Positions 17,978 to 26,498 of a stretch of 64,000 bases of DNA are shown here, piece after piece. Origin of the DNA: Metapseudomonas otitidis (GTDB lineage Bacteria; Pseudomonadota; Gammaproteobacteria; Pseudomonadales; Pseudomonadaceae); assembly GCF_900111835.1 (NCBI RefSeq), contig NZ_FOJP01000003.1:62001-126000 (forward strand), written 5' to 3'. Below the pieces are notes generated by a model, which did no database searches, was not told the origin of the DNA, and was given only the letters and a program-made list of their open reading frames with translations. The first letter of the stretch is position 1; every line of letters starts with the position of its first letter. Made by a program: the position numbers and the translations under genes.

Positions 17978-19473
17978 CGGCTCTCTCCCTGCAGGGTTCG
18001 TTGAAACACACAGTGACGCTGGGTGAAACCGGCGCGCTCGAAGAGTAACAGCGAGGCGAGGTTGTCAGGGCGTACCCGTGCCTCCACCCCGCTCACCTCC
18101 GGCCAGTGAAGGGCCAGGGCCGCCTCGCCGGCCTGCAGCATGTACAGGCCCCAGCCGGCCGAATCGCGGCCGGGCAGCAGGTAGAGCGAGACCTCGACCC
18201 GCGCCGTCTCGATGCGGTCGTAGCGCAGCACGCCAACCGGGCCGTCCGCCGCCTCGGCCAGCCACAGCAGGTGCTGGTCCGGGCTGGCGAGCACACGCTC
18301 CAGCCAGCGCACATGGGACGACCACTCCACCGGCTCGGTGTTGAGCGACGCCCGTCGCACCGGCTCGGCGTTGCGCCCTTCGAACAGCAGCTGGGCGTCG
18401 TCCAGGGTTGCCGCGCGCATGCGCAGGTCACGGGCCAGCAGGGCCGCGACCACGCGCCGGACGCCACGCCCGTCCACGGTCTCCCGCCCCCGCGCCGCCA
18501 GGCTGCGGCGCAGGCCCGGGTTGCCGAGCAGGATCCGTAGCGCCGCACGGTAATCATCGACCGCCAGGTCGGCAGCCTCTCCCAGGTAGAGGTGCAGGCC
18601 CGCCTCGGCCAGCCGCTCGGCATTGGGGCGCTGGTTGGGCGCCAGGGCCACGCAGAGCGTCGGCAGGCCCAGCGCAGCGCGCTCCCAGGTGGTGCCGCCG
18701 CCGGCGCCGATGCACAGGTCGGCCTGGCGCATCAGCCCGGCAAAGTCGTCGACGTGGCGATGCAGGGTCCAGCGGGGGTGCTGGCTTACCCGCTGCTCCA
18801 GTTCGCCCCACGCCGGGTTGGCAGCGCCGGCGACCACGTCGACCGCCACGTCGGGAAAGGTTTCCAGCGCGGCCAGGGCCTTCAGGGTCTCGCCGCCGAT
18901 GTCCACGCCGCCGAAGCTCACCAGTACCCGCTCCACCCGCTCGGCAACAGCGATCGGCGCGCCCTGGAAAGCCTCGCGCAGGAGCGCGAAGTGAGGCCCG
19001 AGCAGCGGTTGACGGACAGTCGCCAGCGAGTCGTCGTCCAGGCGCTGGCGTGCGGTGGCGTTCTGATCCAGCAGCAGGTCGACCTCATGGGGGCGGTGCA
19101 GCAGGTCGTCGATGGCCATGACCCAGCGGGCACGCAGGCGAACGCCCCGCTCCCACTCGGCGCCGAGGCCGTAGTGGTCCACCACGCACCAGTCGAACGT
19201 CGTGCCAGCGGGCAGCGCCTGCCACAAGGCGGCCAGGTCCTCTGCCCAGGGCAAGGGGGACTCTACGCAGGCGCGCTCATCCTCGACGCCTTCCAGGCGG
19301 TGCACCGGGAACCCCCGGGCGGCGATCAGCGCCAGCCCGTCACCCAGGCCTGGCCGGCAGGCGAACTGCACGTCGCAGCCGGCCTGGCGCAGCGCCTCGG
19401 CCAGGGTCAGGCAGCGCATCACATGGCCGGAGCCGATGCGCAGGGACGCATCCGCCCGCACCAGCACCCGCAT
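17974..19473 (-). CDS. pseG: PseG-PseH fusion: UDP-sugar hydrolase plus N-acetyltransferase
   Basis: The 499-residue protein joins two normally separate enzymes. Residues 1-345 are PseG, a GT-B-fold hydrolase with the catalytic His17 in IGSGHVMRC and nucleotide-binding loop CIGAGGGTTWERAALG (254-269); it releases UDP from UDP-2,4-diacetamido-2,4,6-trideoxy-altrose. Residues 352-499 are a GNAT acetyltransferase (MRAATLDDAQLLF; PDNLASLLLFERAGF) replacing PseH, which acetylates the 4-amino group one step earlier. No frameshift is present, so this is a true fusion. It starts directly after the pseF stop. Confidence 0.93.
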   Translation of the reverse strand: MRVLVRADASLRIGSGHVMRCLTLAEALRQAGCDVQFACRPGLGDGLALIAARGFPVHRLEGVEDERACVESPLPWAEDLAALWQALPAGTTFDWCVVDHYGLGAEWERGVRLRARWVMAIDDLLHRPHEVDLLLDQNATARQRLDDDSLATVRQPLLGPHFALLREAFQGAPIAVAERVERVLVSFGGVDIGGETLKALAALETFPDVAVDVVAGAANPAWGELEQRVSQHPRWTLHRHVDDFAGLMRQADLCIGAGGGTTWERAALGLPTLCVALAPNQRPNAERLAEAGLHLYLGEAADLAVDDYRAALRILLGNPGLRRSLAARGRETVDGRGVRRVVAALLARDLRMRAATLDDAQLLFEGRNAEPVRRASLNTEPVEWSSHVRWLERVLASPDQHLLWLAEAADGPVGVLRYDRIETARVEVSLYLLPGRDSAGWGLYMLQAGEAALALHWPEVSGVEARVRPDNLASLLLFERAGFTQRHCVFQRTLQGESR

Positions 19474-20178
19474 TCAGATGTCCCCTTCCAGCAGCAGCGC
19501 GGTGTACATCTGCTCGGCCCGGTGCCAATCGTCGGGGGTGTCGATGTCCTGTACCAGGAAGCGCGGCAGTACCAACGGCCGCGAATGCGCGGCGTGGATC
19601 GGCTCGCCACGGGTCCAGGCCTCGGTACGCCCCCAGTAGAACTGACCGGCATCGTGGTAGGCCGGCTCCAGGTCCTGGGAGCGGGTTTCGCGGAACTGCG
19701 GGTAGAGCGACTCCACGCCGCCCTCGGCGGTGAGGCGCAGGGCGCGCTGCACCGGCGAAGCGAAATCGGTGACGGTGAAGGCGTAGTGCGCATCGGGGTG
19801 TTGCAGCAGCAGATCCAGCCCGGCCTGCAGGCTGTCGGCCTGGACGAAGGGCGCGGTGGCGTAAAGGCAGCAGACCAGCTCCGGCTGTTGGCCGGCGGCC
19901 GCCAGCTCGGCAACGGCATGCTGGATGACTGCGACCGTGCCGGCATGGTCGTCGGCCAGGGCCGCCGGGCGCATGAAGGGCACCTCGGCACCCAGTTCGC
20001 GGGCCACGCCGGCGATCTCCTCGTCGTCGGTGCTGACGATCACCCGGTCGAACAGCCCGGACAGCAGGGCCGCGCGGATCGGGTAGGCGATCATCGGCTG
20101 GCCCTGGAAGAGCTTGATGTTCTTGCGCGGGATGCGCTTGCTGCCGCCTCGGGCAGGGATGATGGCGACGCGGCTCAT
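19474..20178 (-). CDS. pseF: PseF, pseudaminic acid cytidylyltransferase
   Basis: The 234-residue protein opens with the CMP-sugar synthetase signature IIPARGGSKRIPRKN (6-20) and carries the CTP/metal site pattern with FDRVIVSTDDEEIA. It activates pseudaminic acid to CMP-Pse, the donor for the flagellin glycosyltransferase. The length fits PseF (225-235). The ATG overlaps the upstream methyltransferase stop by 4 bases and the stop directly abuts pseGH. Confidence 0.95.
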   Translation of the reverse strand: MSRVAIIPARGGSKRIPRKNIKLFQGQPMIAYPIRAALLSGLFDRVIVSTDDEEIAGVARELGAEVPFMRPAALADDHAGTVAVIQHAVAELAAAGQQPELVCCLYATAPFVQADSLQAGLDLLLQHPDAHYAFTVTDFASPVQRALRLTAEGGVESLYPQFRETRSQDLEPAYHDAGQFYWGRTEAWTRGEPIHAAHSRPLVLPRFLVQDIDTPDDWHRAEQMYTALLLEGDI

Positions 20179-20795
20179 GGGCGCTTCTCCAGCAGGAACC
20201 AGGTGATGTCGTCGGTGGGGAAGCTCGGGTCACGGCGGTAGACGAAGCCGTAGTCCACCAGGCGCAGGTCCTCGTAGCGGTCGAGCAGCTCGCCGGCGAA
20301 GTCGCGCTTGAACAGCTTGCCCGCGTGCCCCCGGTAGCTCACCTCCACCGGTGAGGGGTTGTAGTACTCGGCGACGAGTACATAGCGCCGGCTGGCCTCG
20401 TACAGCTTGGCGTAGGCCTTGGGCAGCAGCTCGGGCGGCAGGTGGATGAGCACACCACGGGTGAACGCCAGGTCCACCGGCTGGCGCACCGGGTAATCGA
20501 ACAGCGAGCCGTGCCAGACCTCGGCGATGCCCAGCCCCTGGGCGATGGCGTGGGCCTTGGCATTCAGCTCGACGCCATGCAGGGCAGCGTCCGGCAGCAG
20601 CCGGTGCAGCGCCTGGAGGTTGAGCCCGCGGTTGGTGCCCAGCTCCAGCAGGCTGTCGAGCCGCCCGGCACGGCGCAGGGCCTGGGCGAAGAAGGCGGTG
20701 GCGCTGGCCACGTGGCGCTCGCCGTCGTTGCGGTCGACGTAGTCGTCACCGAACTCGCCCTGCCAGAAACGTTCCTGCTCGGTCAGTTCGCGCAT
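20175..20795 (-). CDS. Pseudaminic acid biosynthesis-associated methyltransferase
   Basis: A class I SAM methyltransferase of 206 residues, with motif I LLELGTNRGLNLQAL and motif AFTRGVLIHLPPELL. Its small size and PseC-PseF location match the family named for association with pseudaminic acid clusters. The acceptor is not known; methylation of the nonulosonic acid or of a nucleotide-sugar intermediate is possible. The gene starts 12 bases after pseC and ends overlapping pseF by 4. Confidence 0.88.
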   Translation of the reverse strand: MRELTEQERFWQGEFGDDYVDRNDGERHVASATAFFAQALRRAGRLDSLLELGTNRGLNLQALHRLLPDAALHGVELNAKAHAIAQGLGIAEVWHGSLFDYPVRQPVDLAFTRGVLIHLPPELLPKAYAKLYEASRRYVLVAEYYNPSPVEVSYRGHAGKLFKRDFAGELLDRYEDLRLVDYGFVYRRDPSFPTDDITWFLLEKRP

Positions 20796-20807
20796 GGCGC
20801 GTCTCCT

Positions 20808-21965
20808 TCAGCGCAGGAGGGGGGTCAATGCCTGCACCACCCGCTCCTGCTGGTCATCGGTCATGCCGTGGAAGAGCGGCAGGCTCAGGGCCTCGGCGTA
20901 ATAGCGCTCGGCTTCGGGGAAGTCGCCCGGGGCGAAGCCCAGCCGCTGGTAATGAGGCTGCAGGTGCACCGGGATGTAGTGCAGGTTGACGCCGATGCCG
21001 GCGGCCCGCAGCCCCTCGAATACTTCGCAGTGGCTGCGGCGGATGGCGTCCAGGCGCAGGCGCACCGGGTAGAGGTGCCAGGCCGAGTCGGCCCCCTCCT
21101 GGCGCCCCGGCAGGCGCAGCGGCAGGTCGGCGAGCAACTCGTCGTAGCGCTCGGCCAGGGCACGACGACGGGCGACGAAGGCCTCCAGGCGCTGCAACTG
21201 GGAGAAGCCGAGGGCGGCCTGCAGGTCGGTCATGCGGTAGTTGAAGCCCAGTTCCAGCTGCTGGTAGTACCAGGGGCCGTGGCTGGCTTCAGTCATCGCG
21301 GCCGGGTCGCGGGTGATGCCGTGGCTGCGCAGGCGCCGCAGGCGCTCCGCCAGGTGCGGGTCCTGGGTGGTGAGCATGCCGCCCTCGCCGGTGGTGATGA
21401 TCTTCACCGGGTGGAAGCTGAACACGCTGATGTCGGCATGGGCGCCGCAGCCCACCGGGCGCCCGAGGTAGGCGGCGCCGACGGCGTGGGAGGCGTCCTC
21501 GATCACGCGGAAGCCGTAGCGCCGGGCCAGCGCGGCGATGCGCGCCATGTCGCAGCTCTGCCCGGCGAAGGCCACCGGCACCAGCACCTTGGGCAACCGG
21601 CCGCGCTGCTCGGCCTGGGCGAGGCGAACCTCCAGCAGGTCCACGTCAAGGTTGAGGGTGCGCGGGTCGATGTCGACGAAGTCCACCCGGGCGCCGCAGT
21701 AGAGCGCGCAATTGGCGCTGGCGACAAAGGTGTTGGGGCTGGTCCAGAGCCAGTCCCCCGGGCCCAGGTCGAGGGCCAGGCAGGCGATGTGCAGGGCTGC
21801 CGTGGCGTTGCTGACGGCGATGCCGTGGGCGGCCTCGCAGCGGGCGGCGAAGGTGCCCTCGAAACGCTCGATGGCCGGCCCCTGGGTCAGCCAGTCGGAG
21901 TTGAGGGTCTCGACGACGGCGTCGATGTCCGCCTGGGAAATGCTCTGGCGTCCGTAGGGAATCAT
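20808..21965 (-). CDS. pseC: PseC, UDP-4-amino-4,6-dideoxy-N-acetyl-altrosamine transaminase
   Basis: A DegT/DnrJ/EryC1-type aminotransferase of 385 residues. The PLP Lys is K188 in VFSFHPVKIITTGEGGM, and the cofactor Asp lies in VIEDASHAVGA (154-164). It aminates the 4-keto product of PseB with glutamate as donor. The start MIPYGRQSIS is the family's usual one. It begins 2 bases after the pseB stop. Confidence 0.95.
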   Translation of the reverse strand: MIPYGRQSISQADIDAVVETLNSDWLTQGPAIERFEGTFAARCEAAHGIAVSNATAALHIACLALDLGPGDWLWTSPNTFVASANCALYCGARVDFVDIDPRTLNLDVDLLEVRLAQAEQRGRLPKVLVPVAFAGQSCDMARIAALARRYGFRVIEDASHAVGAAYLGRPVGCGAHADISVFSFHPVKIITTGEGGMLTTQDPHLAERLRRLRSHGITRDPAAMTEASHGPWYYQQLELGFNYRMTDLQAALGFSQLQRLEAFVARRRALAERYDELLADLPLRLPGRQEGADSAWHLYPVRLRLDAIRRSHCEVFEGLRAAGIGVNLHYIPVHLQPHYQRLGFAPGDFPEAERYYAEALSLPLFHGMTDDQQERVVQALTPLLR

Positions 21966-21967
21966 GC

Positions 21968-22963
21968 TCAGGACCAGGCCTCGGCCAGCTCGCGCAGTTC
22001 GGCGACGCTGAGGTAGTGGGGATTGCTGTCTGAGACGTACTCGAAGCCCTCCTCCACGGCCCGCCCGATCCCTCCCAGGCCGTCACAGGCGTAGTCGTAC
22101 TGCATGTTGAAGTTGATGGAGGGGGCGATGACGAAGTGGCTGTCGAATTCCCAGGTGTGGGAGCTGTCATCGCGGGAAATCATCATCTCGTGCAGCTTCT
22201 CGCCGGGGCGGATGCCCACCAGGCGATGGGGCAGGCCCGGTGCGAGGGCCTCGGCCAGGTCGGTGATGCGTGCGGAGGGGATCTTCGGCACGAACAGCTC
22301 GCCGCCCTGCATGCGCTCGAAGCTGCGCATGACGAAGTCGACGCCCTGGTCGAGGGTGATCCAGAAGCGGGTCATGCGCGCATCGGTGATCGGCAGCTCG
22401 CGGGCGCCGTCGGCCAGCAGCTTGCGGAAGAACGGCAGCACCGAGCCCCGCGAGCCGACCACGTTGCCGTAGCGGACGACGGCGAAACGGGTCTGGTGAT
22501 CGCCGGTGATGTTGTTGGCGGCAACGAACAGCTTGTCGCTCAGCAGCTTGGTGGCGCCGTAGAGGTTGATGGGGCTGGAGGCCTTGTCGGTGGAGAGCGC
22601 CACCACCTTCTGCACGCCGTTGGCGATGGCGCCGTTGATGATGTTCTCGGCGCCACCGACGTTGGTGCGGATGCATTCGGTGGGGTTGTATTCGGCGGCC
22701 GGCACCTGCTTGAGGGCTGCGGCGTGGACTACCAGGTCGATGCCGCGCAGGGCCTGCTGGACGCGGTCGGCGTCGCGCACGTCGCCCAGGAAGTAGCGCA
22801 TGCAGGGGGCATTGAACTCCTGCTGCATCTCGTACTGCTTGAGCTCGTCCCGCGAGAACACCACCACGCGCTTGGGCTGGTAGCGCTTGAGCAGGCTGCG
22901 GATGAAGGAGCGACCGAACGAGCCGGTGCCTCCGGATACGAATACGGACTTGCCATCGAACAT
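21968..22963 (-). CDS. pseB: PseB, UDP-N-acetylglucosamine 4,6-dehydratase (5-inverting)
   Basis: From the ATG at 22961-22963 the protein has 331 residues; a longer in-frame reading adds nine residues but GGGGAG sits correctly only before this ATG. It is an extended short-chain dehydrogenase with NAD(P)-binding GGTGSFG (11-17), catalytic D126-K127 in STDKASSP and Y135/K139 in YGATK. It starts the pseudaminic acid pathway from UDP-GlcNAc. As first gene of the operon, it is preceded by a sigma-54 promoter about 100 bases upstream. Confidence 0.95.
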   Translation of the reverse strand: MFDGKSVFVSGGTGSFGRSFIRSLLKRYQPKRVVVFSRDELKQYEMQQEFNAPCMRYFLGDVRDADRVQQALRGIDLVVHAAALKQVPAAEYNPTECIRTNVGGAENIINGAIANGVQKVVALSTDKASSPINLYGATKLLSDKLFVAANNITGDHQTRFAVVRYGNVVGSRGSVLPFFRKLLADGARELPITDARMTRFWITLDQGVDFVMRSFERMQGGELFVPKIPSARITDLAEALAPGLPHRLVGIRPGEKLHEMMISRDDSSHTWEFDSHFVIAPSINFNMQYDYACDGLGGIGRAVEEGFEYVSDSNPHYLSVAELRELAEAWS

Positions 22964-23062
22964 GCGTGTTCTCCCCTGCCCTGCCGCCACCGGCTTCGCC
23001 GACGGCCCTGCGCCTGTCGTGCTGACGGAATTATGGCGTTCTATTCGGTTTTCAGGTCACGA

Positions 23063-23078
23063 AGCAAGCATGGTGCCA
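23063..23078 (-). promoter_or_regulatory. Sigma-54 promoter of the pse/glycosylation operon
   Basis: The minus strand reads TGGCACCATGCTTGCT, with GG and GC 10 bases apart and every conserved base present (TGGCAC-N5-TTGCT). The predicted start lies about 90 bases before the pseB ATG, leaving room for a leader. It is as good a match as the flgB and flgF promoters in this window. Confidence 0.85.
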
Positions 23079-23097
23079 ACCCACCGGAATGCAAGGC

Positions 23098-23124
23098 GGC
23101 GCCGTGTCCCAGGGACAGGGCGCC
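23098..23124 (-). terminator. Possible terminator hairpin after flgL
   Basis: GGCGCC at both ends plus TGTCC/GGACA inside give an imperfect stem of 11-12 pairs, 24 bases after the flgL stop and just upstream of the pse promoter. No T tract follows, so termination may be partial. Confidence 0.45.
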
Positions 23125-23147
23125 ACCAGCGGTGCAAAGAAGGTCGA

Positions 23148-24452
23148 TCAGTTGAGGAAGTTGAATAGGCTCAGGCCGTTGATCTTGACGAAGCTCTGCT
23201 GGGCCGCCTGCAGGATGGTGGACTGCATGGTGAGGCGCGAGATGGCCTCGGCATAGTCCAGGTCCTCCAGCTCGGATTGCACGGCCTTGTTCACCAGACT
23301 GACGTCGTCGACGAACCCTTCGGTGGTCTCCAGGGTGTTCAGGCGCGCACCGATGGAGCCCTGCACGGCAAGTACCTTGGTATTCACTGCTTCGAGGTTG
23401 GACAGTGCCACCGCCACCGAATCACGAATCTGCAGGTTCCCAACCGGGCCATCAGAGGAGGATTGAAGGGCCTTGCGCAGGTCGGAGACCACGTTCAGCA
23501 GCCCACGCTTCTCCTGGGAAGGGTTGCGGTTGATGCTGAAGTCGTCGCCGGTGGCAGGCTTGCCGTCGATCTGCACCTTGACGCCACCGTAGGTGACGAA
23601 ATTAGGGGTGGCGGTATTGGTATCGAACGCCCCGGTGGCCAGTTGGCCGGTGGGCGGCGTGGCCGGGTTGTAGGTGGCCCAGTTGTAGCCCGGTGGCAGA
23701 GTGGCCGGGTTGTAGACCACATAGTTCTGCGAGTCGAGGAAATGGATGCCGATGGCATCGGTGGCCGCTGGCGGGTTGCTGGCGGGGAAGATGGTGTCGT
23801 AATCGACCTTGTCCACCACCAGGCCCTGGGCGATGCGCGCGGTACTGCCGGTACCGACGGTCCCCTGGGAGGTGGTAACGCGGTTGGCGTTGAACACGTC
23901 CTCGAACAGCGCCTTGCCGTTGTCACCTAGGGCGAGGAAGGTGCTGCTGGCCACCTGCACTTCGCGCCGCCCCTCGTCACCCAGGTAGCTGTAGGTGCCG
24001 TCGGCATTGCGGACGAACGGCGCGGTGTCGGCCTGGGAGCCGCCAAACAGGTACTTGCCGCTGGAGTCACGGCTGTTGAGCAGGCTGAGCAACTCGTCCT
24101 CGCGCTGTTGCAGCTCGGTGCCCAGAGCTGCCTTGTCGGTGGAGTCCTGGCCACCGTCGCCCGCCTGTACGGCAATCTCGCGGATGCGCTGCAGCACGTT
24201 GCCCACCGAGGTCAGGACGGCCTCTTCGGCATTGAGGCTGTTCTTGGCGGCGGTGATGTTCGACTTGTACTGGCCGTTCAGCGACTCCTCCTGGCTGAGC
24301 TGCAGGAGGCGCACGGACGCCACCGGGTCGTCAGCCGGCGTGAGGAGGCGCTTGCCGGTGCTGATCTGTTCCTGGGTGCGGGTGACGTTGGAGTAGTTTC
24401 GCTGCAGGCCGGCAACCTGGTTGTTGAAGGCCTGGATGGTGGAGATTCTCAT
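23148..24452 (-). CDS. flgL: FlgL, hook-filament junction protein (HAP3)
   Basis: The 434-residue protein is flagellin-like at both ends: N-terminal MRISTIQAFNNQVAGLQRNYSN-type helix (1-60) and C-terminal helix ending QAAQQSFVKINGLSLFNFLN-type sequence. It joins the FlgK ring to the filament. The variable centre contains two adjacent 14-residue copies of a YNPAT-x-PP motif. It ends the flgFGHIJKL operon and starts 12 bases after flgK. Confidence 0.95.
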   Translation of the reverse strand: MRISTIQAFNNQVAGLQRNYSNVTRTQEQISTGKRLLTPADDPVASVRLLQLSQEESLNGQYKSNITAAKNSLNAEEAVLTSVGNVLQRIREIAVQAGDGGQDSTDKAALGTELQQREDELLSLLNSRDSSGKYLFGGSQADTAPFVRNADGTYSYLGDEGRREVQVASSTFLALGDNGKALFEDVFNANRVTTSQGTVGTGSTARIAQGLVVDKVDYDTIFPASNPPAATDAIGIHFLDSQNYVVYNPATLPPGYNWATYNPATPPTGQLATGAFDTNTATPNFVTYGGVKVQIDGKPATGDDFSINRNPSQEKRGLLNVVSDLRKALQSSSDGPVGNLQIRDSVAVALSNLEAVNTKVLAVQGSIGARLNTLETTEGFVDDVSLVNKAVQSELEDLDYAEAISRLTMQSTILQAAQQSFVKINGLSLFNFLN

Positions 24453-24464
24453 ATCGCATCAGCC

Positions 24465-26489
24465 TCAGTTGAAGGCGCCGATCAGGGTATCGAACAGCGC
24501 CCGCGCAACTTGAATGACCTGGGCATTGGCATTGTAGTACTGCTGAAACCGGATGAGGCTGGCGGCCTCTTCGTCCAGGCTCACGCCCGACAGGGAGTCA
24601 CGGCTGTCCTGAGCCTGCTTCTGTACCGCCTCGGAAGAAGCCGCATTGACCCGTACCTGGGACGTGAGCGCACCGACCTTCTCCACCAGGGCGCTGTAGG
24701 AGTCGTTGTAGGTGGCGCTGGTGGCACCGATGTTGACCGTCTGCTTGGTCTGCAACCCCACCAGGGCGAGGCCGTTGCGGTTGTCTGCGGTGCCCTTGGT
24801 GTTGAAGGCCAGGGTGAAGCTGTCGCCGCCCTGGGGAATGCCCGAGACGGTGAACTCGTAGGTATAGCTGTTGTTGGTGGACGGGTCGGTGTAGTTCAGC
24901 CGCAGGGTGTTGTTCTGCCCGGGCGTCAGCGCCGTGGTGGACGGCGAGACGTAGCTCAGGGTCGCGCCGGGCGGCAAGGTGCCGGTCAGGGTGTTGGTGG
25001 TCGAATCGAACGTCAGCTTGCGACCGGTGGTGCCGAACAGGTCCTGCAGGTCGGTGAGGTCGATGGGCGACGGGCCGTTCACCAGCGCCGGCTGCCCGAT
25101 GGCGCCGGTACCCCGGTTGTTGGTGGTGGCTTCGGCGCGGGCCGAACCGGCGAACGCCAACTGGTCGGCGGACTGCAGCGTCGCGCCGAAGTCGGCAGCG
25201 CCGCGACGGGTCGGCTGCAGGGTGAAACGGTCACCGGCGGCCGGCAGTGCGTTCAACTGCACCTGGAAACCCTGGTTGACGCCCGAGGCGTCGGCGAAGC
25301 TCAGGGTGTAGGGGCCGGTGCCGGTGACCGTGACGGTCATGCTGGCGTTGTCGGACAGGCGCAGCGCGGTGAAGTTGGTGCCGTCGAAGTCCAGCCGGTA
25401 GTCGCTGGAGGTCATCTGGCTGGTGTTGGTGATGTTGAGGACACCACTGGCCGTACCGGTGTTGGTGGTAGCCGCCAGTACACGCAGGGATGCCGCCTGG
25501 GCCGAGTTGATATTGGCGAAGAGCGGGCTGCCGGCCCGACCAACCAGGTCCAGGCCCTGGCCCAGTTGCTTGTTGACCGTGTCGCTGATGGTGATGGCGA
25601 GCTGGCCCAGGGCGTTGTAGGACTGGTCCAGCGCGGTATCACGGTAGGCAATCAGCCCGCCCATCTCGCCGCCGGTCACCTGGTCGGTGACGATCTGCGA
25701 GACGCCGCCGGTGATGAGCTCGATCTGGTAGCGCGACGGATCGTTGACGCCCGGCGAGGCTTTCAAGGTGGAGGCGGAGTTGCCCACCACCAGCGGCTGG
25801 CCGGTGCCGATGAACAGGCTGAGGGTGCCGTCCTTCTGCTCAAGGGTCTTCACGCCGACCATCTCGGAGATCTGCCGGATCGCCTCTTCGCGAGCGTCCA
25901 GCAGGTCGTTGGGCTCGGCGCCGTTGGCACGCGCCTTGGCGATGGCGTCGTTGTAGGAGGCGACGTTGGCGGCCAGTGAGTTGATCTGGGTGGTCAGCGC
26001 ACCGAGCTGGCTGTTGATCTGTTCGTTCTGCTTGTCGAACTGGCTGTAGAGCGTGTTGAAGGTGTCCGAGAGGCTCTTGGCCTGGGACAGCACGGCCTCG
26101 CGCCCGGCCAGGGAAGCCGGGTCCTGGGAGGCGGTCTGCAGCGAGGTGAAGAAGCTCTTCAGCGCCGGGCTGATGCCGGTGGTGGTGCTGGACAGCAGCG
26201 AGTCGAGCTGTTCGATCTGGCTCTTGAATGCCTGCAGCTCGCTGTTCTGGCTGGTGGCGGTGCGCAGCTGCGAGGTGAGGAACTCGCTGGCCAGGCGGCG
26301 CACATCCGTCACCTGGCTGCCGGAACCGATGTAGCCGCCGCCGGTGAACTGCGGGAGGTTGGTCTGCTGCACCGTCTGCTGGCGTGAAAAGCCGGGCGTG
26401 TTGACGTTGCTGATGTTGTGTCCGGTCGTGGTCAGCGAGGTCTGCGTGCTGCGCAGGCCGGACAGGCCGATGTAGAGAAGGTCAGCCAT
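24465..26489 (-). CDS. flgK: FlgK, hook-filament junction protein (HAP1)
   Basis: At 674 residues it is close to P. aeruginosa FlgK. The N terminus has the rod/hook-family signature (GLSGLRSTQTSLTTTGHNIS, then NVNTPGFSRQ) and the C terminus the matching helix (EEAASLIRFQQYYNANAQVI). The long middle forms the exposed domains. FlgK is exported through the flagellar type III apparatus and forms the first junction ring on the hook. It lies 9 bases after flgJ. Confidence 0.96.
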   Translation of the reverse strand: MADLLYIGLSGLRSTQTSLTTTGHNISNVNTPGFSRQQTVQQTNLPQFTGGGYIGSGSQVTDVRRLASEFLTSQLRTATSQNSELQAFKSQIEQLDSLLSSTTTGISPALKSFFTSLQTASQDPASLAGREAVLSQAKSLSDTFNTLYSQFDKQNEQINSQLGALTTQINSLAANVASYNDAIAKARANGAEPNDLLDAREEAIRQISEMVGVKTLEQKDGTLSLFIGTGQPLVVGNSASTLKASPGVNDPSRYQIELITGGVSQIVTDQVTGGEMGGLIAYRDTALDQSYNALGQLAITISDTVNKQLGQGLDLVGRAGSPLFANINSAQAASLRVLAATTNTGTASGVLNITNTSQMTSSDYRLDFDGTNFTALRLSDNASMTVTVTGTGPYTLSFADASGVNQGFQVQLNALPAAGDRFTLQPTRRGAADFGATLQSADQLAFAGSARAEATTNNRGTGAIGQPALVNGPSPIDLTDLQDLFGTTGRKLTFDSTTNTLTGTLPPGATLSYVSPSTTALTPGQNNTLRLNYTDPSTNNSYTYEFTVSGIPQGGDSFTLAFNTKGTADNRNGLALVGLQTKQTVNIGATSATYNDSYSALVEKVGALTSQVRVNAASSEAVQKQAQDSRDSLSGVSLDEEAASLIRFQQYYNANAQVIQVARALFDTLIGAFN

Positions 26490-26498
26490 TGCTCATCC

